Shown here: piece by piece, positions 51,324 to 60,212 of the stretch | Layout of the letters: every line of letters begins with the position of its first letter | Numbering within the stretch: the first letter of the stretch is position 1 | Program-made: the position numbers and the translations under genes | Notes under the pieces: generated by a model | The model's database searches: none | Told to the model about the DNA's origin: nothing | Seen by the model: the letters and a program-made list of their open reading frames with translations, nothing else | Source: Lachnospiraceae bacterium | Lineage (GTDB): Bacteria > Bacillota > Clostridia > Lachnospirales > Lachnospiraceae | Direction of reading: 5' to 3' | NCBI GenBank assembly: GCA_029067085.1 | Contig: JAIEFE010000019.1 | Location: 124,001-188,000, forward strand | DNA length: 64,000 nucleotides

Positions 51324-53453
51324 ATGGATATCAATCAATTTCAGAAGGCGGAAAAGAATCAGCAGTACTTTGCGGGTATGCGCCCCGTGTTTAACAGAAA
51401 GGCGCTGTTTACGGATACAACGGCAGATTATCTGTCTCCGCCCGAACCCAGTGCTTATGGGGAGGTCACGGTGCGGTTCCGCTCCGGAAAAAACAACATT
51501 GATAAAGTTTTTTTTGTGAATAAGGGTGAGAAGCACCTGATGCTGAAGGCAGAGTCGGACGAATATTTCGATTATTACGCGCACACGGTTCAGTTGGAGA
51601 ATGAGAAGCTGAGCTATTACTTTGAGATCATAGCGGGAAAGCTTTCCTGCTTCTTTGATAAGCGAGGTGTCGCAAAGGACATCAATGAGTACTATCAGTT
51701 TCAGGTCATACCGGGCTTCAAGACTCCTGATTGGGCGAAGGGCGCCGTATTTTATCAGATTTACGTTGACCGTTTCTACAACGGAGATCCCACCAATGAC
51801 GTGCTGACCAACGAATACCAGTACATTGAGGATAAGACTGTTCGTGTGGAGGATTGGGATAAGTATCCGGCGGCAATGGGCGTGCGCGAGTTTTACGGCG
51901 GTGACCTGCAGGGCGTTCTTGACAAGATGGACTATCTGCAGGATCTGGGTGTGGATGTGATCTATTTTAATCCTCTTTTTGTTTCACCCTCCAATCATAA
52001 GTATGACATTCAGGATTATGACTATATTGATCCTCATTTCGGCAAGCTCGTGCACGATGAGGGCGAGCTTTTAGATCATGGACAGAGGGAAAACCGTTTT
52101 GCCACCAGATACATCGACCGCATTACCAACCGTGAGAATCTGGAAGCCAGTAACGCGCTTTTTGCCGAGGTGGTGAAGGAAGCTCACAGAAGGGGCATGA
52201 AAGTGATCCTGGACGGTGTGTTCAATCACTGCGGTTCCTTTAACAAGTGGATGGATAAAGAGCGAATCTATGAGAATGTGCCCGGGTATGAGAAGGGAGC
52301 TTACATCTCCAAGGACAGCCCCTATCATAATTATTTCCGGTTTCATGACGAGCATAAGTTCCCTTTCAATAATACCTATGACGGCTGGTGGGGCCATGAC
52401 ACGCTGCCCAAGCTCGACTACGAAAACTCCAGACAACTTTTCGATTATGTTCTGTATATCGGAAGAAAGTGGGTATCCCCTCCCTTCAATGTGGATGGAT
52501 GGCGGCTGGACGTAGCAGCAGATTTGGGTCACAGTCCGGAGTTTAACCATTACTTCTGGAAGGAATTTCGAAAGACGGTCAAGATGGCGAATCCTAACGC
52601 CATCATTCTGGCGGAGCACTATGGCAATCCCAGAGACTGGCTGCAGGGTCAGGAGTGGGATACGGTTATGAACTACGACGCCTTCATGGAGCCGGTGACC
52701 TGGTTTTTGACAGGAATGCAGAAGCACAGTGACGACTACAGGGAGGATATGCGGGGCAACGCTGACGCTTTTTGGGGGGCTATGCGGCATCACAGCGCAA
52801 ACTTTACGACATCTTCCCTGTTGGTGGCGATGAACGAGCTCTCCAATCACGACCATTCCCGCTTTCTTACCCGCACGAACCGCAGAGTGGGGAGGACGAA
52901 CACCTTAGGGCCTCAGGCGGCAAACGAGGGCATCAATAAGGCGGTTTTGCGGGAGGCTGTTGTGATTCAGATGACCTGGCCCGGCGCGCCTACCATCTAT
53001 TACGGGGATGAGGCGGGTGTCTGCGGCTTTACGGATCCCGATAACAGGCGAACCTATCCCTGGGGACACGAGGACAAAGAACTGATTGCCTTCCATAAGG
53101 ATATTATCAAAATTCATAAATCCTATCAGGAGTTTTTGACGGGCTCCACAAAACAGGTAGAGGCTGACTATAACGTGATCGGATACGGCAGGTTTACCAG
53201 AGAGGCGCAGTCCCTGATTCTGGTAAACAATAACGATCATGAGATTACAAAGGAGATTTCCGTGTGGTATCTGGGAATCCCGAAGGAGTGCACGATGACC
53301 CGCCTGCTTATGACTTCGGCGGACGGGTATACCACGGAAGCCAAGGAGTATCCTGTTGTGGCAGGCAAGATCAAGGTGGCGCTGCCGACGACATCTGCCC
53401 TTATTTTGAGACACGAAAACCGCAGGGAGAGAAGTTTTTTGGGATTCAAATGA
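51324..53453 (+). CDS. GH13 alpha-glucan hydrolase (neopullulanase/maltogenic-amylase type)
   Basis: A 709-aa cytoplasmic enzyme. Residues 1-~130 resemble a CBM34-like beta domain. The barrel starts AVFYQIYVDRFYNGDP; region II with the nucleophile is DGWRLDVAADLG, region III with the acid/base is ILAEHYG, and region IV is ELSNHDHSRF. It splits alpha-1,4 (and possibly 1,6) links in imported maltodextrins or glycogen. A C-terminal beta-sandwich follows. It is preceded by a good promoter and AAAGG. Confidence 0.93.
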   Translation: MDINQFQKAEKNQQYFAGMRPVFNRKALFTDTTADYLSPPEPSAYGEVTVRFRSGKNNIDKVFFVNKGEKHLMLKAESDEYFDYYAHTVQLENEKLSYYFEIIAGKLSCFFDKRGVAKDINEYYQFQVIPGFKTPDWAKGAVFYQIYVDRFYNGDPTNDVLTNEYQYIEDKTVRVEDWDKYPAAMGVREFYGGDLQGVLDKMDYLQDLGVDVIYFNPLFVSPSNHKYDIQDYDYIDPHFGKLVHDEGELLDHGQRENRFATRYIDRITNRENLEASNALFAEVVKEAHRRGMKVILDGVFNHCGSFNKWMDKERIYENVPGYEKGAYISKDSPYHNYFRFHDEHKFPFNNTYDGWWGHDTLPKLDYENSRQLFDYVLYIGRKWVSPPFNVDGWRLDVAADLGHSPEFNHYFWKEFRKTVKMANPNAIILAEHYGNPRDWLQGQEWDTVMNYDAFMEPVTWFLTGMQKHSDDYREDMRGNADAFWGAMRHHSANFTTSSLLVAMNELSNHDHSRFLTRTNRRVGRTNTLGPQAANEGINKAVLREAVVIQMTWPGAPTIYYGDEAGVCGFTDPDNRRTYPWGHEDKELIAFHKDIIKIHKSYQEFLTGSTKQVEADYNVIGYGRFTREAQSLILVNNNDHEITKEISVWYLGIPKECTMTRLLMTSADGYTTEAKEYPVVAGKIKVALPTTSALILRHENRRERSFLGFK

Positions 53454-53485
53454 GATAGGCGGCGCGGAGGAGCGCAGGCGAAGCT

Positions 53486-54769
53486 ATGAAAATATTAAAA
53501 CGTATTCTGACAGGCATAGGAGTTTTGGCGGCGCTTTTGTGTGCCCTCATCATTATGTCCGCAGTCAATCCGGATATCACAGAGACGCTGTCTTCTCTGG
53601 TCATAGGAAACGGGTTTCCGGGCAGGGAGAAAACTGTACAGGAGGATGCCCCGGTTTCGGACAATTATGACTGGGATGAGCCGGAGGGGGAGTCTCTTGG
53701 AGCAGAGCCGGATTTTGAGGAGAATTTTGACGAGGATGTCGGTGAAGAGTCTGACATGGGAGAGGATTCGTCTGCAGATGATGCGGACGAAACGGCGTTT
53801 TTGTCGGAGGACAACGACTATAGCTATGACAGGTCTTCTTCCGGAGACGGAAATGACAGTGAACGCATCAAAGGCGCAAACGGTTACGAGGCGCCCTCCG
53901 AGCTGGATATCAAAGTGCCGGAAGCGGTGAACGGTAAGGGAGGCTATCAGCCCATCACGGAGAAATCCGAAGAGCTGCCGGGCGCCGAAGGCGGAGAGTA
54001 CACAAGTACTCTGGGATACGGCGAGACGGGGGATGGCCTTTTTTTTGATGCCAATCTTTATCCCTACTATCAGATGATTGACCCAAAAGGTCAACACCTT
54101 TATCGCCAGATATATGCTAATGCGATTGTGATGAATGCCGCGTTCGTGCCAATCGAGGCGGTTCCCGTATCGCAGCTGAAGAATGTGGTGATGGCAGTGT
54201 ACAACGATCACCCTGAGCTGTTTTGGCTGAATACGATATTTACCTGTAAGTATGACCAGAATAAGATCTGTGCCGAACTGGAGTTAGAATTTAATATGAA
54301 AAAGGAGGAGCTGGCGGCAGCCTCCACGGAGTTTTTCAACACCACGAACAGTCTTTTGACGCAGGTGGAGAATCTGGGAACGCCCTATGAAAAGGAAAGA
54401 CGCCTGCACGATATCCTGATTGACAAGATTGCGTATGAGAAAGGTGCGGACAAAAATCAAAGTGCCTACAGTGCGTTGGTGGAAGGAAAGAGCGTGTGCG
54501 CGGGATATGCGAGAGCTTACCAGTACCTGATGCAGAGACTGGGAATTCCGTGTTACTATTGTACGGGTTTTGCAGGGACGGATCACGCCTGGAATATCGT
54601 AGCGATGGATGATGGTTATTATAACGTAGATCTGACCTGGGACGACACGCCGGGCGGTGAGTACGATTACTTTAACAAGACGGACAGCGATTATGCGGAT
54701 ACGCATGTGAGGCGTGATCTTTCGGTAAATCTGCCTCGATGCGAAGGAGAGCGGTATCGGAATCTGTAG
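53486..54769 (+). CDS. Membrane-anchored transglutaminase-like protein
   Basis: A 427-aa protein. An N-terminal signal/anchor helix (about residues 10-27) is followed by a ~130-aa very acidic, probably disordered stretch rich in D, E, S and G (EDSSADDADETAFLSEDNDYSYDRSSSGDGND). The C-terminal domain has GVCAGYARAYQYLMQRLGIPCYYCTGF, DHAWNIVAMDDGYYNVDLTWDDT, giving the Cys-His-Asp triad of transglutaminase-like proteases. It probably acts at the cell surface. GGAGGAG lies well upstream of the ATG. Confidence 0.87.
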   Translation: MKILKRILTGIGVLAALLCALIIMSAVNPDITETLSSLVIGNGFPGREKTVQEDAPVSDNYDWDEPEGESLGAEPDFEENFDEDVGEESDMGEDSSADDADETAFLSEDNDYSYDRSSSGDGNDSERIKGANGYEAPSELDIKVPEAVNGKGGYQPITEKSEELPGAEGGEYTSTLGYGETGDGLFFDANLYPYYQMIDPKGQHLYRQIYANAIVMNAAFVPIEAVPVSQLKNVVMAVYNDHPELFWLNTIFTCKYDQNKICAELELEFNMKKEELAAASTEFFNTTNSLLTQVENLGTPYEKERRLHDILIDKIAYEKGADKNQSAYSALVEGKSVCAGYARAYQYLMQRLGIPCYYCTGFAGTDHAWNIVAMDDGYYNVDLTWDDTPGGEYDYFNKTDSDYADTHVRRDLSVNLPRCEGERYRNL

Positions 54770-54780
54770 GAAAAACATCT

Positions 54781-54808
54781 AAGGGCTGATATAAAAAGCC
54801 CTTTTCTT
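54781..54808 (+). terminator. Terminator after the transglutaminase-like gene
   Basis: AAGGGCT pairs with AGCCCTT around a 9-nt loop and is followed by TTTTC. Confidence 0.8.
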
Positions 54809-54845
54809 ATGAGAAGAAGGCAGGGGAAAGTAAAAGGAGAACTGT

Positions 54846-57257
54846 ATGAGTATATTATGGGATGACAAGGCAGCCGTGGAGTGGGAAGAGGCATTTCCGA
54901 TAGGGAATGGACGGATCGGCGCCATGATATTCGGCGGTCCCGGCTATGAGCATTTACAGCTGAATGAGGAGAGTATCTGGTATGGCGGTCCCGTGAATAG
55001 GCTGAACCCGGATATGAAGGAAAATCTGCCCAAAATCAGGGAATTGATCTTTGCCGGAAGGATTGCAGAGGCGGAGAAGCTGATGTGGTTAACGATGTCC
55101 GGCTGCCCGAACGGTCAGCATCCTTATCAGACCTTAGGGGATATGACGATTGATTTTGATGCGTTCGGAGAGCCGGGAGAAATTACGGACTATCGCAGGG
55201 AATTGGATCTGGAGCAGGCTCTGCACAAAGTATCTTTTCGGAAAAACGGAGTATGGTATCAAAGGGAGACTATCTGCTGTAACCCGGTGAATGCCATTAT
55301 CATGCACATCACCACGCAGGCCGGAGGAAAGATCGGTTTTTGGGCCGGTCTGGATAGATGGAAATTTTTTGACGGTATAGAGAAAACCGCTGCCAATGAG
55401 ATTTATCTCCATGGAAATCTGGGCAGAGGAGGCTATGAATTTGCAATGAAGCTTCGGGCAGAAGTCCGGGGCGGCAGTGTGAAGACAGTGGGTGAGCGTC
55501 TTGTGGTGGAAGATGCGCAGGAAGTAACGTTGTATTTTACGGCGGATTGTACCTATCACTATACAAAAGAGGAGAAGCAGGCAGCTCTTGACAAGTACTT
55601 GGGGCAGCTTCCGACAGACCGTGAAAGCTGTCCCATGGATGCGGAGAAACGTTCCTGCTATGAGGAAGAAGAATGGTGGATACAGCAGGGACTGCAAAGG
55701 CTTCTGTGCGTTCATATGGATGAATGTCTGGATACCGCACAGGGAATGGGCTGGGAGAATCTGCTGGATGTCCATGTAAAGGACTATCGGAGTCTGTATG
55801 GGAAAGTGGAACTTCATCTGGAGGGGGAGGAAGAAGGCGACAGACTTCCCACCTGTAAAAGAGTACGGCAGGCGGCTGAACAAACTGCGGATATCGGACT
55901 GAGCAAGCTGTATTTTGATTATGGAAGGTATCTCTTAATTGCCTGCAGCAGAAAGGGAACTCTGCCTGCAACCTTACAGGGGCTGTGGAACAAGGACATG
56001 ACTCCGCCGTGGGATTGTAAATATACCGTCAACATCAATACGGAGATGAATTACTGGCCGGCAGAGAGCTGTGATCTTTCAGAATGCCATTTGCCCTTGT
56101 TTGAATTGTTAAAGAAAATGCTGCCGGATGGCAGGCGGACGGCACGGGAGATGTACGGCTGCAGGGGATGGGTTTGTCATCACAATACGGATGTTCACGG
56201 AGATACCGTTCCGCAGGATCTCTGGATCCCGGGAACGTATTGGGTCATGGGTGCTGCATGGCTGTGTACTCACCAGTGGACACATTATCAGTACACGAAA
56301 GACATGAGCTTTTTACAGGAACAGTTCCCTATCATGTGTGAGGCAGCGCTGTTTTTCCGGGATTTTCTGGTAGAGCATGAAGGGTATCTGGTGACCTGCC
56401 CTTCCGTTTCACCGGAGAATACCTATATTTTGCCAAGTGGTGAGAAGGGGGCAAACGGTTACGGCGTGACTATGGACAATCAGATCCTGCGGGATCTGTT
56501 TGGACAATGTGTGGCGGCGTATCACGAACTAACCCGGGTGAAAGCTTTGACACAGGAAGTAAAAGCGGCACTGAGAGAAGCGCAGATCGATGATGTGGAG
56601 CAGTTCGTGGAAATCATCGGTAAGATGCGGGAGCAGTTGAAACCTACACAGATAGGACCCAGAGGAACGATTTTGGAGTGGCAGGAGGACTATGAGGAGT
56701 GGGAGCCGGGACATCGGCATATATCCCATCTCTACGGACTGCACCCCTCTGAGCAGATTACCATGGACGGTACGCCGGAACTTGCTGCGGCAGCCGGAAA
56801 GACACTGGAATTCAGATTGTCGCATGGAGGCGGACATACGGGCTGGAGCAGGGCATGGATCATCAATCATTATGCAAAGCTTTGGGATGGAGAAAGGGCA
56901 TATTATCATTTGCAGCAGCTTTTTGCCAATTCTACTTATCCGAACCTGTTTGATAAACATCCGCCGTTTCAGATTGACGGGAATTTCGGAGCGACAGCGG
57001 CCATTGCGGAGATGCTTGTTCAGAATACGCAGGAGCGCATTGTGCTTTTGCCGGCATTGCCGTCTGCGTGGAAAAAAGGGAGTGTGAGGGGACTTCGTCT
57101 AAAAGGCGGCGCGTCTATTGACCTGTCATGGGAAGACGGGAAGTTATGCAAATGTGAGATCACCGCGGACAAGGCATTCCATAGCCGGCTTTGTCTGGGA
57201 GAAGAGAAAAGAGAAGTAATTTTGCAGGAAGGAGAGCGGATTACGCTTTTGTTTTAG
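54846..57257 (+). CDS. GH95 family glycoside hydrolase (alpha-L-fucosidase/galactosidase)
   Basis: An 803-aa enzyme without signal peptide. It begins WDDKAAVEWEEAFPIGNGRIGAMIFGGPGYEHLQLNEESIWYGGPV, the GH95 N-terminal beta domain. The (alpha/alpha)6 barrel has LQGLWNKDMTPPWDCKYTVNINTEMNYWPAESCDLSECH and later GHRHISHLYGLHPSEQI, SHGGGHTGWSRAWI and FQIDGNFGATAAIAEMLVQ. Members remove terminal alpha-L-fucose or alpha-L-galactose. AAAGGAG precedes the ATG. Confidence 0.93.
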   Translation: MSILWDDKAAVEWEEAFPIGNGRIGAMIFGGPGYEHLQLNEESIWYGGPVNRLNPDMKENLPKIRELIFAGRIAEAEKLMWLTMSGCPNGQHPYQTLGDMTIDFDAFGEPGEITDYRRELDLEQALHKVSFRKNGVWYQRETICCNPVNAIIMHITTQAGGKIGFWAGLDRWKFFDGIEKTAANEIYLHGNLGRGGYEFAMKLRAEVRGGSVKTVGERLVVEDAQEVTLYFTADCTYHYTKEEKQAALDKYLGQLPTDRESCPMDAEKRSCYEEEEWWIQQGLQRLLCVHMDECLDTAQGMGWENLLDVHVKDYRSLYGKVELHLEGEEEGDRLPTCKRVRQAAEQTADIGLSKLYFDYGRYLLIACSRKGTLPATLQGLWNKDMTPPWDCKYTVNINTEMNYWPAESCDLSECHLPLFELLKKMLPDGRRTAREMYGCRGWVCHHNTDVHGDTVPQDLWIPGTYWVMGAAWLCTHQWTHYQYTKDMSFLQEQFPIMCEAALFFRDFLVEHEGYLVTCPSVSPENTYILPSGEKGANGYGVTMDNQILRDLFGQCVAAYHELTRVKALTQEVKAALREAQIDDVEQFVEIIGKMREQLKPTQIGPRGTILEWQEDYEEWEPGHRHISHLYGLHPSEQITMDGTPELAAAAGKTLEFRLSHGGGHTGWSRAWIINHYAKLWDGERAYYHLQQLFANSTYPNLFDKHPPFQIDGNFGATAAIAEMLVQNTQERIVLLPALPSAWKKGSVRGLRLKGGASIDLSWEDGKLCKCEITADKAFHSRLCLGEEKREVILQEGERITLLF

Positions 57258-57268
57258 CAGGAATAACA

Positions 57269-57312
57269 TATATTCCCTTCTATATGACAGTGTGTCTCCA
57301 GAAGGGAATATA
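57269..57312. terminator. Hairpin between GH95 and the anti-sigma gene
   Basis: TATATTCCCTTCT (57269-57281) and AGAAGGGAATATA (57300-57312) form a perfect 13-bp stem with an 18-nt loop. It lies in the convergent gap and probably stops transcription from both sides, though T-runs are short. Confidence 0.5.
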
Positions 57313-57328
57313 CGTGAAGACTTTAAGC

Positions 57329-57841
57329 TTATTTTTTCAGCTCCTCAAGATTCTGCACCAGCCGTATTCCTGCAAGCTGCGCAATTTCCTCGCGCACCTT
57401 TTCAGTGTCGGCATCCAGCCGGACGCTGAGCCGGTAGTTAAAAGAATTCTTCAACGGATTTTCCGTGAAGGCGGCGGTCAGTTCTTCATCTAAGTAGTTA
57501 CTGCTGAACTCGTTCCAGGCCTCATCACCGGAAACGAAGCGGCAGGAGGAAACGCCGGGAATCTGAGAAAGCTTTCCGCCGATACGGTCAATCTCTGCCT
57601 GAGACAGACCGCTCTCCATAAAGACCGCCAGGTTCTTTTCCTGATAGACATTGTAGGCAAAAGAAGTGGTGCCGGAGATCAGGATCGCGAAAGCGGCGAT
57701 CAGGGCAGCAGCGGTTTTGGAACAGCGGGCATAAAAGGGATGTTTCGTCCGATGGACAGTGCAGTTTTGTATCAAGGTGTCAGCCAGCTCTGCGGGCATG
57801 GCGATAGCATTTTTAATCTGTAACATATCAGTTTTATTCAT
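57329..57841 (-). CDS. Anti-sigma-like membrane protein with an FtsX-extracellular-like domain
   Basis: A 170-aa bitopic protein. Residues 1-42 are cytoplasmic and could hold the sigma factor, 43-65 form the membrane helix, and 70-165 read VFMESGLSQAEIDRIGGKLSQIPGVSSCRFVSGDEAWNEF, then ENPLKNSFNYRLSVRLDADTEKVREEIAQLAGIRLV. That matches the extracellular domain of the division protein FtsX, which recruits peptidoglycan hydrolases. It overlaps the sigma gene by 4 nt. No four-helix FtsX membrane part is present, so it is not FtsX. Confidence 0.8.
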   Translation of the reverse strand: MNKTDMLQIKNAIAMPAELADTLIQNCTVHRTKHPFYARCSKTAAALIAAFAILISGTTSFAYNVYQEKNLAVFMESGLSQAEIDRIGGKLSQIPGVSSCRFVSGDEAWNEFSSNYLDEELTAAFTENPLKNSFNYRLSVRLDADTEKVREEIAQLAGIRLVQNLEELKK

Positions 57842-58377
57842 ATAGTTCCTCCATTCAATTTATTTAAGGTTTGGAAAGCATTCTCGACTGGAAACTCGGG
57901 AACGGTTTTCGGTTCAGATAATGCAAGCTTTAAGGCTTCTCTGCCGCGCTGCATTCGCTTTTTTACGGCATTTTCCGACAGATGGAGAACTTTCGCGATC
58001 TCCGCAACAGAATACCCTTCGAAATAGTGCAAGATCAGAACGCTCTTCCATTTCGCAGGCAGTGCGTATAGTTCCTCCAGATGTGCCTGCTGTTCCGGGG
58101 CAGGCAGATATTCCCGGAGCAGATCCAGGTCTGTGTAGGCGTGTTTCCTGCGGAACCGCAGACAGTCCATACAACAGTTATTGGTGACTCGAAGCAGCCA
58201 TGCCCGCTCGTGTTCTGTGGATACAAAGGAAGGTGCCTTTTCCAGAAAACGGAGCAGTACCTCCTGCAAAACATCCTGAACATCATGGGGATTACCCAGC
58301 AGCAGATAGGCACTCCGATAAAGAGCGTTGCCGTGAACATCCAGAATATGACGGATATCCGTCTCATTTGTGTGCAT
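57838..58377 (-). CDS. ECF-type RNA polymerase sigma factor
   Basis: A 179-aa sigma-70-family factor with region 2 (YRSAYLLLGNPHDVQDVLQEVLLRFLEKAPSFVSTEHERAWLLRVTNN) and region 4 (LHYFEGYSVAEIAKVLHLSENAVKKRMQRGREALKLAL). ATG follows AAAGGAG. It is cotranscribed with the anti-sigma-like gene downstream, overlapping by 4 nt. A perfect AAGAGGCCTCTT palindrome (58405-58416) sits 27 bp upstream in its leader. Confidence 0.92.
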   Translation of the reverse strand: MHTNETDIRHILDVHGNALYRSAYLLLGNPHDVQDVLQEVLLRFLEKAPSFVSTEHERAWLLRVTNNCCMDCLRFRRKHAYTDLDLLREYLPAPEQQAHLEELYALPAKWKSVLILHYFEGYSVAEIAKVLHLSENAVKKRMQRGREALKLALSEPKTVPEFPVENAFQTLNKLNGGTI

Positions 58378-58543
58378 AACATCTCCTTTCTCTTGATCCG
58401 TTTTAAGAGGCCTCTTGTCCTATATACGGCAGGCAGAGCGGATTGGTGACAGGAAAATTTGTTTTTTTCTTCAATTTATTTTATTATATAGGAAACCGCG
58501 ACAGCCGGATTAAAAAATTGGCAGTAAACAGGAGGAAGCTAAT

Positions 58544-59569
58544 ATGCTATCATTTGAGAGCGATTATATACAGGGAGCCCATGAAAAGATTCTGGAGCGT
58601 TTGGCGGAGACAAACAGGGAGCCGTTGTCCGGCTATGGGAATGACAAATACTGTGAGAGTGCGAAGGAAAAGATCAGAAAAACCTGTGGTTGTGAAGAGG
58701 CGGAGATTTTTTTCCTGACGGGCGGCACGCAGACCAATATGGTGGTGATCAGTTCCATGCTCAGACCCTATGAGGGTGTGGTTGCGGCTCAGACCGGGCA
58801 CGTCAGCCTCCACGAGGCGGGAGCCATCGAGCACAGCGGCCACAAGGTGCTCACGATCCCGGAGCATGAGGGGAAGATTGACGCGGCGGAGCTTGCGGCG
58901 TATCTGAAGGCCTACTGGGAGGACGCCAATTACGAACATATGGTCTTCCCGGGCATGGTGTACATCACGCACCCCACCGAGTACGGTACCCTGTACACAT
59001 CGGCGGAGCTTACGGCCATTGCCGAAATATGCAGCACATACAAAATTCCGTTGTTTCTGGATGGTGCAAGGCTGGGCTATGGTCTGATGAGCCGCGAAAC
59101 GGATGTGACGCTTCCCATGATCGCTGCTCTGTGCGATGTGTTCTATATCGGCGGTACAAAGGTGGGGGCCCTCTGTGGGGAGGCGGTGGTCTTTCCGAAA
59201 AAGAATATGCCGCCTCACTTTATGACGATGGCAAAGCAGAAAGGGGCGCTCCTCGCGAAGGGACGGCTTTTGGGCGTGCAATTTGATGTCCTTTTTACGG
59301 ACGATCTGTATTTTACGATCAGCAGACATGCCATTGATATGGCGGAAATGTTAAAACAGGTGTTTCGGGAAAAGAAGAAACGGTTTTTTCTGGATTCTCC
59401 TACGAATCAGCAGTTCCTTATTCTGGAGGATGCGGAGATTACACGTTTGAGAGAGCAGGTGGCCTTTGAAATCTGGGAGAGATACGATGAAACCCATACG
59501 GTCGTGCGCTTTGCGACAAGCTGGGCCACTGAGCCGGAGGATGTGGAACGCCTGCGGGAGTTTATTTAA
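58544..59569 (+). CDS. Low-specificity L-threonine aldolase (beta-eliminating-lyase family)
   Basis: A 341-aa PLP enzyme that splits threonine or allo-threonine to glycine and acetaldehyde. It has FLTGGTQTNMVVISSMLRPYEGV, HLTE-like THPTEYGTLYT, LDGARLGYGL and the PLP lysine in YIGGTKVGALCGEAVVF. GGAGGA precedes the ATG. It stands alone between two divergent or parallel sigma-factor units. Related beta-eliminating lyases cannot be fully ruled out. Confidence 0.9.
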   Translation: MLSFESDYIQGAHEKILERLAETNREPLSGYGNDKYCESAKEKIRKTCGCEEAEIFFLTGGTQTNMVVISSMLRPYEGVVAAQTGHVSLHEAGAIEHSGHKVLTIPEHEGKIDAAELAAYLKAYWEDANYEHMVFPGMVYITHPTEYGTLYTSAELTAIAEICSTYKIPLFLDGARLGYGLMSRETDVTLPMIAALCDVFYIGGTKVGALCGEAVVFPKKNMPPHFMTMAKQKGALLAKGRLLGVQFDVLFTDDLYFTISRHAIDMAEMLKQVFREKKKRFFLDSPTNQQFLILEDAEITRLREQVAFEIWERYDETHTVVRFATSWATEPEDVERLREFI

Positions 59570-59669
59570 GAAATAAGATGCAACCTTATAACCAGTTGGC
59601 AGGTATTATCAGTAGAGCCATGTAAGAGGCATGCGGCTGCACTGCCTTTTACACGAAATGAGGCTATTT

Positions 59670-60167
59670 ATGACGAAAGAGGAACAGATCACAGCGGAGG
59701 CGGCGATAGATCGATACGCCGACATGGTGTATCGTCTGGCGCTTGCGCAGATGAAAAACAGAACAGATGCGGACGACCTTTTTCAGGAGGTGTTTGTCCG
59801 CCTGGTCAGTCATATCGGGGAATTACAATCTTGGGAGCATGTGAAGGCGTGGCTGATCAGGGTGACGATCAATTGCGCAAAAAAGCACTTTGACCTGTAT
59901 TGGAATAAAAATGTGGACTATCTGGAGGATGAGGCGAAGCTTCGCGGTGAGGAAGCCTATGAGCCGCCGGAGGAACATCCCGTCAGAGGGGCTGTTTCAA
60001 AGCTCCCGCCAAAGTATCGAATGGCGGTGCATCTCTTCTACTATGAGGAACTTTCGGTTGCGGAGATTGCGGCTTTTACCGGGCAGAAGGAGGGCACCGT
60101 CAAATCACAGCTCCATCGGGCGAGAGAGATGCTAAAGGAGCTGTTGGAAGATGTCGGAGCCGGGTAG
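59670..60167 (+). CDS. ECF-type RNA polymerase sigma factor (second pair)
   Basis: A 165-aa sigma factor: region 2 YADMVYRLALAQMKNRTDADDLFQEVFVRLVSHIGELQSWEHVKAWLIRVTIN and region 4 LFYYEELSVAEIAAFTGQKEGTVKSQLHRAREML. It resembles SigV/SigW-like factors. The start is uncertain: ATG 59670 follows GAGG, and ATG 59658 is in frame. The anti-sigma-like gene follows 45 bp later. Confidence 0.9.
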   Translation: MTKEEQITAEAAIDRYADMVYRLALAQMKNRTDADDLFQEVFVRLVSHIGELQSWEHVKAWLIRVTINCAKKHFDLYWNKNVDYLEDEAKLRGEEAYEPPEEHPVRGAVSKLPPKYRMAVHLFYYEELSVAEIAAFTGQKEGTVKSQLHRAREMLKELLEDVGAG

Positions 60168-60212
60168 GAAAGATTATGTAAAAACCGTTTAGATGGAAAA
60201 AGGAAGTTGTGG

